DNA of 25,584 nucleotides from Candidatus Kaiserbacteria bacterium RIFCSPLOWO2_01_FULL_54_13 (lineage in GTDB: Bacteria > Patescibacteriota > Minisyncoccia > Phycocordibacterales > UBA2100), in the NCBI GenBank assembly GCA_001781685.1, contig MFLZ01000028.1, positions 2,064-27,647 on the forward strand. Reading direction: 5' to 3'. The position numbers and the translations under genes are program-made. Under the pieces are notes generated by a model that did no database searches, was not told where the DNA came from, and was given only the letters and a program-made list of their open reading frames with translations. Of the stretch, positions 13,735 to 21,335 are shown piece by piece. Position 1 is the stretch's first letter, and each line of letters begins with the position of its first letter.

Positions 13735-14934
13735 TTAACCCTCGACAACCTTTATTTTTGAGGCGGCGCGTTTGGCTTTGGCGAGGGCTTTCTCGACGGT
13801 CTTGTCAATTGCAAGTACGACAGCCATGCGGCGGTGTTTGATTACTTCCGGTTTGCCGAATATGCGCACGTGCGTACCCGGTTCCTTGAGAGCGTTCTCG
13901 ACGCCCGTATAGGTTGGATTTTTCATATTGCCATGCGCGAGGATGGCCACTGATGCGCCGGGGCGGCAGGGGATTGAGGGAATGGGGAGGCCGAGAATAG
14001 CGCGCACGTGCAACTCCATCTCGCTCATGCTCTGGCTAACCATCGTGACCATGCCGGTGTCGTGCGGGCGCGGGGAGAGCTCGGAGAACCACACCATGTC
14101 GCCCTTCACGAAAAGTTCGACGCCGAAAATACCGCGCCCTCCGCCAGCTGGCGGACTCCCGCACAATTCGTTCACGATTTTCTTCGCGATAGCCTGCGCT
14201 CTCGCGAGCGCCTTTTTGCTCATCGTCTGAGGCTGCCAGCTCCAGCGGTAGTCTCCCTCTATTTGCACGTGGCCCACGGGCGCGCAGAATGAAATGCCTT
14301 TGGCGTGGCGCACCGTGAGGAGAGTAATCTCATAGTCGAATTTTATCTGCCCCTCGACTATGACGCGCCCCGTCTTTCCTCTCCCTTCCTCTATCCCCAA
14401 TTTCCACGCCTTAGCCAAATCTTTTTTTCGCATCACTTTGCTTTGCCCGTGGCCTGAAGAAGACATCGTGGGCTTCACGAAGCAGGGGAAGCCCACGTCG
14501 GCGGCGCCTTTTTCCAGTTCCTCGAGTGAGCCGGCAAAATGGTATGGCGAAGTGGGAAGTCTCAATTTCTCTGCGGCCAGTTTTCTGATGCCTTCGCGGT
14601 CCATGGTGAGGCGGGTGGCGCGCGCAGTGGGGATGACCGTCCAGCCTTCACGCTCGAGCTCGACGAGCGTAGGTGTCGCTATCGCTTCTATTTCTGGCAC
14701 GATGAAATCCGGCTTTTCTTTCTCCACGACGCGGCGGATATGCTTCCCATCGAGCATCGGAAAAACGTAGGAGCGATGCGCAATCTGCTGCGCTGGCGCG
14801 TGTTCGTAACGGTCGCAGGCAACCACCTCGCATCCCAAGCGCATTGCTTCTATTGCGACTTCTTTGCCGAGCTCGCCGCTCCCGAGGAGAAGTATCTTTA
14901 CTGCCGAAGGTTTATGCGGCGTCCCGAATTTCAT
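13735..14934 (-). CDS. purT: Formate-dependent phosphoribosylglycinamide formyltransferase
   Basis: ATP-grasp enzyme that uses formate and ATP to formylate glycinamide ribonucleotide in purine synthesis. The 399-residue length is near the usual 390. Seen in order: ILLLGSGELGKEVAIEAMRLG, VPEIEAIAT, the ATP-grasp core FPCFVKPTMSSSGHGQSKV, CAPVGHVQIEGDYRWSWQP, FGVELFVKGDMVWFSELSPR followed by PHDTGMVTM, and a C-terminal domain with GKPEVIKHRRMAVVLA. TATCTT lies 6 nt before the ATG. Residues about 259-264 (SPPAGG) are encoded by a perfect palindrome and look like an insertion relative to the family. The last residues are duplicated at 13053-13142. Confidence 0.93.
   Translation of the reverse strand: MKFGTPHKPSAVKILLLGSGELGKEVAIEAMRLGCEVVACDRYEHAPAQQIAHRSYVFPMLDGKHIRRVVEKEKPDFIVPEIEAIATPTLVELEREGWTVIPTARATRLTMDREGIRKLAAEKLRLPTSPYHFAGSLEELEKGAADVGFPCFVKPTMSSSGHGQSKVMRKKDLAKAWKLGIEEGRGKTGRVIVEGQIKFDYEITLLTVRHAKGISFCAPVGHVQIEGDYRWSWQPQTMSKKALARAQAIAKKIVNELCGSPPAGGGRGIFGVELFVKGDMVWFSELSPRPHDTGMVTMVSQSMSEMELHVRAILGLPIPSIPCRPGASVAILAHGNMKNPTYTGVENALKEPGTHVRIFGKPEVIKHRRMAVVLAIDKTVEKALAKAKRAASKIKVVEG
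14140..14155. repeat. Perfect 16-bp palindrome inside purT
   Basis: TCCGCCAGCTGGCGGA encodes Pro-Pro-Ala-Gly on the minus strand, within a loop where PurT relatives pass directly from the helix to the FGVELF strand. Its near copy is in recG at 8819-8834. Confidence 0.6.
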
Positions 14935-14989
14935 GCGACCAAGATATCACAAAAAAGTGAGTCTGGCGCTGTATTGCAGTTTAATACGT

Positions 14990-15026
14990 GGCCGCGTAGT
15001 ACAGTGAAATAGGACTGTGTGCGGCC
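14990..15026. terminator. Hairpin between comF and purT
   Basis: GGCCGC pairs with GCGGCC, and the inner ACAGT pairs with ACTGT, around an 8-nt loop. It lies 20 nt beyond the comF stop and upstream of purT on the same strand. No T-run follows, so termination is only likely. The whole gap 14935-15046 shows no other feature. Confidence 0.4.
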
Positions 15027-15046
15027 GAACCCTGCTTTGCCAAAGA

Positions 15047-15697
15047 CTACGCGCGGGCGAGTGCTAAGAGCGTGACCTTCGCACCTGCGCGGCGCAGGGG
15101 CATTGCAGCGTTTGTAAGCGTGGCACCGGTGGTTGTCACGTCGTCCACTAAGAGCACGTGCGCGTCACGGACGAGGGAGTTGTCAGGCATGGCGAATGCA
15201 CCCGTGACGTTTGAGAGCCGTTCGGAGCGCGACAATCGCGTCTGCGGTTTGGTCGCTCTAGTGCGCGCGAGCGCGTGCGCAGCAAGCGTTGCGATCGTTC
15301 CGTCTCGATACTCGGCAGGAAGCGCTCTTAAGACCAGTTCGATCTGGTTCCAACCGCGCTCGCGCGCGCGACTTTTGTGCAGAGGCACGGGGACGAGGAG
15401 AATTTTGCGTGCGGAGAATATTCGCGACGACGCGATCTCTTCACGCAGGTAGTCGGCGAGCACAGACGCCGCAAGTTTGGCTGCGTGTCCGGAGCCGTCG
15501 TACTTGAGAGAGCGGATGAGGTCCTCGACCGCGGGGTTCTGGTATTCCATGAGAGTCGTAATCCGCACGCCGAGTAGGTCGTGCGGCGAGGGCGTGAGCG
15601 GAATATCTTCAAGCCCTCGCTCTCTGGTGCGCGAAGTACGAGCACGGAGCGGCAGGATTGCATCGAGAATTGATTCAAGAACAGCGAGAAAACCCAT
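15047..15697 (-). CDS. ComF-like phosphoribosyltransferase
   Basis: A 216-residue protein. The PRTase signature VLLVDDVTTTGATL is near residue 185; upstream are LIRSLKYDGSGHAAKLAA, LVPVPLHKSRARERGWNQ and the RSERLSNVTGAF segment, the usual ComF order. ComF supports DNA uptake in competent bacteria, but its molecular reaction is not settled. The N-terminal zinc ribbon with paired cysteines found in many ComF proteins is absent: the first 60 residues contain no Cys. The start at 15697 is chosen over an upstream in-frame ATG because the latter lies inside the divergent dehydratase gene. Proximity to the pilus locus fits a DNA-uptake role (inference). Confidence 0.85.
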   Translation of the reverse strand: MGFLAVLESILDAILPLRARTSRTRERGLEDIPLTPSPHDLLGVRITTLMEYQNPAVEDLIRSLKYDGSGHAAKLAASVLADYLREEIASSRIFSARKILLVPVPLHKSRARERGWNQIELVLRALPAEYRDGTIATLAAHALARTRATKPQTRLSRSERLSNVTGAFAMPDNSLVRDAHVLLVDDVTTTGATLTNAAMPLRRAGAKVTLLALARA

Positions 15698-15714
15698 AAT
15701 GCTATAATTCTCGC

Positions 15715-16041
15715 ATGGATTTGGCAGAAAAACGCTGTGTTCCGTGTGAAGGAGGTACACCTCCGCTCACTGCGGAGGAAATCGCGAAGTACAAATCGGA
15801 AGTTCCAAGCTGGGGCATTGCTGGTGACAGGAAGTCGATATCACGTGAGTTTAAGTTTAAGAATTTCGTTCAAGCAATGGAGTTTGCAAATAAGATTACC
15901 CCGATCGCAGAGGCAGAAGGACACCACCCCGATCTCTCGATCGGGTGGGGAAGAGTCGGCATCGAGCTCTCGACGCACGCGATCGGCGGATTGTCCGAAA
16001 ACGACTTCATTCTTGCCGCAAAAATTGACAAAATCGCGTGA
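15715..16041 (+). CDS. Pterin-4a-carbinolamine dehydratase (DCoH/PhhB family)
   Basis: A 108-residue protein. Residues 60-105 carry the family core, with NKITPIAEAEGHHPDLSIGW, then VGIELSTHAIGGLSENDF and a terminal ILAAKID. In the well-known pathway it dehydrates the carbinolamine made by aromatic amino acid hydroxylases; no such hydroxylase is in the window, so its substrate here is unclear. An N-terminal Cys-x2-Cys (CVPC) precedes the domain. A perfect TATAAT is 6 nt upstream of the ATG and is divergent from comF, whose start is only 17 nt away. The pilM -10 box begins directly behind its stop. Confidence 0.88.
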   Translation: MDLAEKRCVPCEGGTPPLTAEEIAKYKSEVPSWGIAGDRKSISREFKFKNFVQAMEFANKITPIAEAEGHHPDLSIGWGRVGIELSTHAIGGLSENDFILAAKIDKIA

Positions 16042-16047
16042 TATACT
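16042..16047 (+). promoter_or_regulatory. -10 box of pilM
   Basis: TATACT begins immediately after the TGA of the preceding gene and ends exactly 7 nt before the pilM ATG. It indicates that the pilus operon has its own leaderless promoter. Confidence 0.65.
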
Positions 16048-16054
16048 CTTGAGA

Positions 16055-17212
16055 ATGGCGTTTTCTTTGGGGAGTATAACGCGAAGGCTTTCTTCTGCAC
16101 TCGGAGGCAGTGGCGGCGAGGAGAGCGTCTTGGGAGTCGACATTGGATCTGCTTCGGCGAAAATCGTGCAGTTGCGCGCGTCGCGCGGCTCCGCGATTCT
16201 CGAAACCTATGGCGAGATTGCTCTCGGACCTTACGGCAAGCAGCCGATAGGAAAGGCGGTGAAGCTCTCTCCCGAAAAGACGGCCGAGGCGCTCATCGAT
16301 TTGATGAAGGAGGCGAACGTGACCGCGCGCACCGGCGGCATTTCTATTCCGTTTTCGTCAAGTCTGATTTCTGTTCTGAGCTTTCCAAAAGTTGATCAAG
16401 ATGCTCTCAAGAGGATGATACCGATCGAGGCTCGCAAGTACATCCCCGTGCCGGTTTCTGAGGTCACGCTCGACTGGTTCGTTATTCCGCAAGACGAGGG
16501 AGAAGAAAAGAGCGCTTTCGATCGGGTGCAGGGTCCTCCGCCTGCTCGTCAGTCGGGGCAAGAGGTACTTCTCGTTGCAATTCACAACGACACCGTAAAT
16601 AGCTACCAGACGATCATGGAGACAGCTGGCATTCACGTGGAGTTTTATGAGATAGAGATTTTCAGCACGATACGCTCCTCGCTTTCTCACGGCATTGCGC
16701 CTATCTTGGTGGTTGATCTCGGTGCTGCGACGACCAAGATGTATATCGTTGAGCGAGGAATCGTCCGGCTTACGCACCTAGTGACTAGCGGCGGGCAGCA
16801 CATGACCGAGCTTCTAGCACGCACTCTCAACTGGGAGTTTGAGAAAGCAGAGCGCGTGAAGCGCGAGCAGGGTCTGGAGGCTTCGGCTGCTTATTCCACG
16901 GATGAGAACGACCGGATCAAAACGGCTTTGTTATCAACACTTGGACGTCTCTTTTCCGAGATAAATCGGGTACTATTGAGCTACGGGCAGCGATACAACA
17001 AGAACGTATCGCATGTTGTTTTCACGGGTGGAGGTGCATCTTTGCCCGGCCTCCCGGAGCATGCAAAGTCGACCTTGAATGCAGAGGTGACGATTGCTGA
17101 TCCTTTCGCCCGCACGGACGCTCCAGCGTTCCTTGGCGACGTGTTGCGGACCATTGGTCCAGGGTTTGCAGTTTCGGTCGGCTTGGTTCTCCGCAAGCTC
17201 AAGCAAGCATAA
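16055..17212 (+). CDS. pilM: Type IV pilus assembly protein PilM
   Basis: Actin-like ATPase of the cytoplasmic face of the pilus platform, known to bind the PilN tail. 385 residues. The phosphate-1 loop VLGVDIGSASAKIVQLRASR is at about residues 26-45 and a second phosphate motif (LVVDLGAATTKMYIVERG) near 222. The adenosine motif VVFTGGGASLPGL lies near 325. SFPKVDQDALKRMIPIEARKYIPVPVSEVTLDW is a typical PilM segment. The start is set by the TATACT 7 nt upstream; the longer open frame runs back through the dehydratase gene. First gene of a pilus cluster of eleven genes. Confidence 0.93.
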   Translation: MAFSLGSITRRLSSALGGSGGEESVLGVDIGSASAKIVQLRASRGSAILETYGEIALGPYGKQPIGKAVKLSPEKTAEALIDLMKEANVTARTGGISIPFSSSLISVLSFPKVDQDALKRMIPIEARKYIPVPVSEVTLDWFVIPQDEGEEKSAFDRVQGPPPARQSGQEVLLVAIHNDTVNSYQTIMETAGIHVEFYEIEIFSTIRSSLSHGIAPILVVDLGAATTKMYIVERGIVRLTHLVTSGGQHMTELLARTLNWEFEKAERVKREQGLEASAAYSTDENDRIKTALLSTLGRLFSEINRVLLSYGQRYNKNVSHVVFTGGGASLPGLPEHAKSTLNAEVTIADPFARTDAPAFLGDVLRTIGPGFAVSVGLVLRKLKQA

Positions 17213-17249
17213 GGAATTCTAAACTCGCTGTGCTCGTTAAGAATCTCTA
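17213..17249. repeat. Conserved-loop hairpin before pilN (copy A)
   Basis: ATTCTaAAC pairs with GTTaAGAAT (one mismatch) around TCGCTGTGCTC, and the element ends CTCTAAT directly against the pilN ATG. It belongs to the same family as the hairpins before the genes at 18694 and 19180 and after pilC. Confidence 0.6.
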
Positions 17250-17251
17250 AT

Positions 17252-17950
17252 ATGCCTAACACCAGCGCACCACAGAGTTTCATACCACATGAGGTGCCGA
17301 TTGCCGCGACAGCCGCGCGCCCGAAAGGCCGCGGCATTGGCGACCTTTTTGTACTCCTCGCGGTCGTGCTGTTTGTTGCGTCTGCGGCTCTTGCCGTGGG
17401 ACTTCTTCTCTACGGAGAGTACCTTCAGTCTAGTGCTGCCTCAAAGGTGGATCAGCTTGAGCGCGCGAAAGCGGCGTTCGAACCTACACTTATTCAGGAA
17501 CTAACACGACTTGGCGATCGCATGCGCTCTGCAAGTGAGATACTGGGAAGGCATATAGCTCCCAGCGCGCTCTTTTCGATGCTTGAGCAGACAACGATCG
17601 CGACTATTGCGTTCTCAACGCTAAGTTTCAATGCGGCAGAACCTCAGCATATTTCCTTAGAAATGGACGGAGTTGCCGGAAGTGTAAACGCGATCGCGCT
17701 TCAGGCCGATCTGTTCTCAAGAGGAGGAATGGTCACAAGTCCTATATTCTCGGATATTGACAGAGAGACGGACGGCGTGCACTTTAGCGTCTCTGCGTTC
17801 CTCAATCCGGAGGCGGTCAACTTTTCTCGTCTCGTGACCACGGCTGTCGCCGCAGGAGCCGCAGAGTCGGAAGCGAACACGACTCCTTTTGGAGGCGGAG
17901 TCCCTCTCGGGAATCCTGTCTCCCCGCAAGGAGCAGCGCCACCGCAGTAA
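17252..17950 (+). CDS. pilN: PilN-like inner-membrane pilus protein
   Basis: 232 residues: a 28-residue cytoplasmic N-terminus, one membrane helix (about 31-54, LFVLLAVVLFVASAALAVGL), a coiled-coil segment, and a small alpha/beta domain followed by a Gly/Pro-rich tail. PilN inserts its N-terminal tail into PilM and dimerises with PilO. Sequence similarity within the family is low, so the name depends mainly on its topology and position between pilM and pilO. The N-terminal motif INLLP typical of proteobacterial PilN is not obvious; SFIPHEVP may take its place. No ribosome-binding site is present; hairpin A directly precedes the ATG. Confidence 0.75.
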   Translation: MPNTSAPQSFIPHEVPIAATAARPKGRGIGDLFVLLAVVLFVASAALAVGLLLYGEYLQSSAASKVDQLERAKAAFEPTLIQELTRLGDRMRSASEILGRHIAPSALFSMLEQTTIATIAFSTLSFNAAEPQHISLEMDGVAGSVNAIALQADLFSRGGMVTSPIFSDIDRETDGVHFSVSAFLNPEAVNFSRLVTTAVAAGAAESEANTTPFGGGVPLGNPVSPQGAAPPQ

Positions 17951-17958
17951 ATCGGCAT

Positions 17959-18537
17959 ATGGTAAAAGTGATACTCTCAACGCTAGGACTCGCAATCGCG
18001 GGCGGTATTTTTTTCCTCTACACACAGCCTCGCTATGACGCTGTTCGTACGCTTCAGGCCGAGATCGAGCAATACAATCAGGCGCTCGAGAAGGCTGCTG
18101 AGCTGCAGCGTCTCAAGCAGTCTCTCCTTTCGCGATACAATGCGTTCAGCCCCTCGGATGTGGATCGGCTCCACAAGCTGCTTCCTGACCATGTCGATAA
18201 CGTCCGTTTGGTATTGGACTTGGACAGTCTTGCATCACGGCACGGGATGGCTATTCAGAACGTCGTGATTTCAAACCCGACGACCGAAAAAGCCCTGCCC
18301 GGCGCAATTTCAACGATTGGTGTGAATCGTCAGAAGTATGATTCTCTGATACTCAAGTTTAGGACGCTCGGGACGTATACAAATTTCACTGCGTTCTTGC
18401 GGGACCTCGAAACGAGTTTGCGAATTGTCGATCTTGTTTCTCTGAAGCTTCTGCAAGACTCTGGTCTTCCCACACAGCCTCGGGTTGAGCCCACGTACCG
18501 CTACGAAATTACGCTTAGGACATATTGGCTAAAGTAG
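17959..18537 (+). CDS. pilO: PilO-like inner-membrane pilus protein
   Basis: 192 residues with an N-terminal membrane helix (about 3-22, ILSTLGLAIAGGIFFLY), a coiled coil (VRTLQAEIEQYNQALEKAAEL … LKQSL) and a ferredoxin-like C-terminal domain. Motifs typical of the family are LHKLLPDHVDNVRLVLDLDSLA and YTNFTAFLRDLETSLRIVDLVSLKL. It partners PilN in the alignment complex of the pilus machine. It starts 8 nt after pilN without a Shine-Dalgarno. A region of 156 nt with three hairpins follows. Confidence 0.82.
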   Translation: MVKVILSTLGLAIAGGIFFLYTQPRYDAVRTLQAEIEQYNQALEKAAELQRLKQSLLSRYNAFSPSDVDRLHKLLPDHVDNVRLVLDLDSLASRHGMAIQNVVISNPTTEKALPGAISTIGVNRQKYDSLILKFRTLGTYTNFTAFLRDLETSLRIVDLVSLKLLQDSGLPTQPRVEPTYRYEITLRTYWLK

Positions 18538-18546
18538 ATGTTATGA

Positions 18547-18690
18547 CCCCGCACTTTCAATTCATACATCACCCGATATCATCGCAGCCGCAGAGAGTGC
18601 GGGGGAATTACATATACTTTACCCAGCACCTTTCGCGAAAGGTGCAGGGTGTAAGATTTTGTAAACTCGCTATGCTCGTAAACAAAATCT
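18547..18690. repeat. Three successive hairpins before the PilP-like gene (copy B)
   Basis: First, CCCCGCACT (18547-18555) pairs with AGTGCGGGG (18596-18604) around a 40-nt loop. Second, the 30-nt palindrome at 18621-18650 runs ACCCaGCACCTTTCG then CGAAAGGTGCaGGGT. Third, AGATTTTGT (18654-18662) pairs perfectly with ACAAAATCT (18682-18690) around a 19-nt loop, AAACTCGCTATGCTCGTAA. The element ends three bases before the ATG. A 49-codon frame through these repeats is not considered a gene. Confidence 0.65.
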
Positions 18691-18693
18691 AAC

Positions 18694-19056
18694 ATGGGAC
18701 GATTACTTTCCTCATACAAGATGTACGTGTTCATTGCACTCGGGATCATCGCCGCACTCGGTGCCCTGTGGTGGAGTCTCTCGGGGGAAACGCCTACCAA
18801 CTCACTTCTCACGACTCAGAGCGCGAATGGAGGCGTTCCTGGTGACAAGGAGCTTGTGGATACTCTGCTGCAGCTTCGGGCAGTTTCACTCTCCGGCACT
18901 ATCTTTTTGGATCCTTCGTTTATGATTCTACGGGATTTTGGAACGCAAATTGTGCCGGAGCCGGTCGGGCGGCCGAATCCGTTCTTGCCACTCACTTCTC
19001 GCCCGACGAGCACGAAGGCCGCCGGCACACTGCTTTTCACTCCACCGCGGCGTTAA
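18694..19056 (+). CDS. Short bitopic protein, PilP-like
   Basis: 120 residues: an N-terminal membrane helix (about 10-29, YVFIALGIIAALGALWWSL), a linker and a short extracytoplasmic region. That region includes LDPSFMILRDFGTQIVPEPV and GRPNPFLPL. The GR-x-NPF-x-P pattern is characteristic of PilP and of small PilP-like proteins following pilO in Patescibacteria, from memory. No lipobox Cys is present, unlike classical PilP lipoproteins, and the beta domain that contacts PilQ is missing. This fits a cell without an outer membrane. The name is tentative. Confidence 0.6.
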   Translation: MGRLLSSYKMYVFIALGIIAALGALWWSLSGETPTNSLLTTQSANGGVPGDKELVDTLLQLRAVSLSGTIFLDPSFMILRDFGTQIVPEPVGRPNPFLPLTSRPTSTKAAGTLLFTPPRR

Positions 19057-19095
19057 AGAAGATGTTTATGAGCGGAGCGAATTACAGATTCTTAG

Positions 19096-19175
19096 CCCGC
19101 CTAAATTTTTCGCGCTGCGAAAAATTTTGCGCGGGTGTAAGATCTTCTAAGCTTACTCCGTTCGCTAAGAATCTC
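19096..19175. repeat. Double hairpin before pilB (copy C)
   Basis: First hairpin: CCCGC/GCGGG (19096-19100, 19131-19135) outside and AAATTTTTCGC/GCGAAAAATTT (19103-19113, 19117-19127) inside, with loop GCT. Second hairpin: AGATCTTCTAAGC (from 19140) against GCTAAGAATCT (to about 19174), imperfect, enclosing TTACTCCGTTC. It ends next to the pilB ATG. The remaining part of the 123-nt gap after 19056 holds another related fragment (GAGCGGAGCGAA) but no gene. Confidence 0.65.
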
Positions 19176-19179
19176 TAAC

Positions 19180-20907
19180 ATGCCCCCCACGCTCACAGGC
19201 ACAAGCGTTGCCCAGAATACGCGCCCCGCGTTGTCAACGGATGCTCCCGTGCGCTCTCTAGGTGACGGCAAGATTCCGTACGACATCCTGAAATACATTC
19301 CGGAAGAATCGGCGGATCACTACAGGTTGGCACCTCTCGCTGTAGCTGACGGTGTTCTCGAGGTAGGCATGGTTGATCCTGACGACATTCGCGGCTTCGA
19401 TGCTCTCAACTTTATCGCGCGCAACACCGGGATGCCATTCAAGGTGTATCGAATATCGGCTGAAGACTTGGGAAAAATCCTCGCGATGTACCGGGGTCTC
19501 GGCGGGGAGGTCGAGCGTGCGATCACCGACCTTCAAACGGAGTCTGCACAGCAGAAAATACGCGCCGAAGGCGACTCCGCGCCTCTCGATCTCGACGACC
19601 CTTCTATCGGCCGCAAGGCAGGCGAAGAGATCGCACGTAATCTTCAGGAAGACGCGCCGACAATCAAGATTGTCTCGACCATACTGCGCTACGCGATCGA
19701 CGGCAAGGCCTCCGACATCCACATTGAGCCCCAGCCTGCGGGCGTGCGTGTCCGCTATCGCGTCGATGGAGATTTGCACACGAGTGTGGTTCTTCCCGCA
19801 AACACCCACCGGGCGCTCGTAGCGCGCGTGAAAGTCCTTGCTTCGGTAAGACTTGACGAACAGCGCAAGCCTCAAGACGGGCGTTTCTCCGCCTCGATCG
19901 ACGGCCGGGCGATCGATTTCCGCGTCTCCACTTTTCCCGCTTATTACGGAGAGAAGGTCGTGATACGCATCCTCGATCGCGATCAAGGCTTTATTCCACT
20001 CGATAAAATTGGCCTCACGGAGAGGAATCGGGAGCTCGTGCGACAAGGTATCGCACGTCCCCATGGCTTGGTGCTCATATCCGGTCCTACGGGAAGCGGC
20101 AAGTCCACAACACTCTATTCGATGCTTGCTGAGCTCGATCGCGAGCACAAGAATGTTCTCTCGCTTGAGGACCCGATCGAGTACTTTGTCGACGGCGTGA
20201 CGCAGTCGCAGGTAAAGCCTGAGATCGGTTACAGCTTTGCGACTGGCTTGCGGACGACGCTGCGTCAAGATCCGGACATCATCATGGTGGGTGAGATCCG
20301 CGACTCGGAGACGGCAAAGTTGGCTGTTCAGGCGGCGCTCACGGGGCATCTCGTGCTTTCCACGATTCACACGAATGACGCTGTAGGCACCATACCGCGT
20401 CTCATCGATATGGGAGTGGAGCCGTACTTGATCCCGCCGGTTCTCATTCTTTCGATCGCGCAGAGGCTCGTGCGCACACTTGCTGAAGGGAGCGGGCAGG
20501 AAGTGGATCTTTCGGCAAGCGACCGGAAAGCGATCGAAACCCAACTCTCATCGCTAGCCGCAAAGCACCGCTTCAAGATTCCGCAGAAGGTGTGGGAGCC
20601 CACGCGCACGCCAACCTCACCCACGGGCATGCGCGGTCGCTTGGCTGTGTTTGAGGTGCTGGAAATGACGTCGGATGTGGAGCGCATTATTCTCGAAGAT
20701 CCTGTCGAATCGCGCCTCTGGGAAGCAGGTCGCAAGCAGGGCATGCTCACGATGCAGGAGGACGCAATGCTGAAAGCGTTCCAGAAACTCATTCCGTATT
20801 CAGAGGTGAACACTCTCTCGAGCCTTCTCCTCGCTGGCGATGATGAGAAAGAGAAGGTTGCTCCTTCGAAAAAGGCGGAAGAGGAGATTAAAGAAGAGGC
20901 AATATGA
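19180..20907 (+). CDS. pilB: Type IV pilus extension ATPase PilB
   Basis: 575-residue hexameric ATPase of the GspE/PulE family that powers pilin polymerisation. The N-terminal N2-like domain (KIPYDILKYIPEESADHYRL … VYRISAEDLGKIL) is followed by DIHIEPQPAGVRVRYRVDGD. Walker A is GPTGSGKSTTLYS near residue 302, the Asp box is EDPIEYFVDGVTQSQV, Walker B is DPDIIMVGEIRDSETA, and the His box is GHLVLSTIHTNDA. The Cys4 zinc motif that usually follows AQRLVR is gone: the region reads RTLAEGSGQEVDLSASDR and the whole C-terminus has no Cys. The gene overlaps the response regulator by 4 nt. Confidence 0.96.
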   Translation: MPPTLTGTSVAQNTRPALSTDAPVRSLGDGKIPYDILKYIPEESADHYRLAPLAVADGVLEVGMVDPDDIRGFDALNFIARNTGMPFKVYRISAEDLGKILAMYRGLGGEVERAITDLQTESAQQKIRAEGDSAPLDLDDPSIGRKAGEEIARNLQEDAPTIKIVSTILRYAIDGKASDIHIEPQPAGVRVRYRVDGDLHTSVVLPANTHRALVARVKVLASVRLDEQRKPQDGRFSASIDGRAIDFRVSTFPAYYGEKVVIRILDRDQGFIPLDKIGLTERNRELVRQGIARPHGLVLISGPTGSGKSTTLYSMLAELDREHKNVLSLEDPIEYFVDGVTQSQVKPEIGYSFATGLRTTLRQDPDIIMVGEIRDSETAKLAVQAALTGHLVLSTIHTNDAVGTIPRLIDMGVEPYLIPPVLILSIAQRLVRTLAEGSGQEVDLSASDRKAIETQLSSLAAKHRFKIPQKVWEPTRTPTSPTGMRGRLAVFEVLEMTSDVERIILEDPVESRLWEAGRKQGMLTMQEDAMLKAFQKLIPYSEVNTLSSLLLAGDDEKEKVAPSKKAEEEIKEEAI

Positions 20908-21314
20908 TGATCGATACATCCAAAGGCAACGTGCTTTTTGTGGACGACGACAAGTTTCTTGCCGATATGTACGGCATGAAGTTCACGGGGGCGGGTTACA
21001 CTGTGCAATTGTGTCTCTCGGCGGCAGACGCGCTCACGGCTCTACGCGGCGGATTTGCAGCTGACGCGATTGTGTTTGACCTTCTCATGCCAGAGCAGGA
21101 CGGATTTGCGTTTCTCCAAGCGTTGGTGAGTGACCACCTTGCTCCGCGCGTGGCGCTTATCGCACTCACCAATCAAAGCAACGATGCAGAGAGAGTGAAA
21201 GCGGAGTCTATGGGCGTCGACCGCTACATCGTAAAGGCGAGCATGATACCCTCGGAGGTTGTCGGTGTTGTGGAAGAGGAGATAGCGAAGAAGAAAAAGA
21301 CTTCTCCGGCGTAA
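20904..21314 (+). CDS. Stand-alone response-regulator receiver protein
   Basis: 136 residues forming a single CheY-like receiver domain. The acidic pair is in LFVDDDKF (residues about 11-18), the phospho-acceptor Asp in IVFDLLMPEQDG (near 58), the conserved Thr in ALTNQS and Lys in YIVKAS. There is no DNA-binding output domain. It overlaps the pilB stop by ATGA, so translation is coupled, and pilT follows after 21 nt. Position suggests control of pilus extension and retraction in the manner of PilG/PilH or CheY, but no histidine kinase is in the window. A second ATG one codon later is equally possible. Confidence 0.9.
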   Translation: MMIDTSKGNVLFVDDDKFLADMYGMKFTGAGYTVQLCLSAADALTALRGGFAADAIVFDLLMPEQDGFAFLQALVSDHLAPRVALIALTNQSNDAERVKAESMGVDRYIVKASMIPSEVVGVVEEEIAKKKKTSPA

Positions 21315-21322
21315 AAACGCGC

Positions 21323-21328
21323 TACAAT
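21323..21328 (+). promoter_or_regulatory. -10 box of pilT
   Basis: TACAAT ends 7 nt before the pilT ATG and lies in the 21-nt gap after the response regulator. It indicates a separate internal start for pilT. Confidence 0.55.
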
Positions 21329-21335
21329 ACAACAT

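Noticed and set aside
18543..18692. A 49-codon frame between pilO and the PilP-like gene
   Set aside because: It consists of the arms and loops of three hairpins, has no promoter at the expected spacing and gives a peptide with no recognisable features.
19258..20544. A 428-codon open frame on the minus strand
   Set aside because: Antisense to pilB, where all ATPase boxes are present. No motif is seen in the antisense product.
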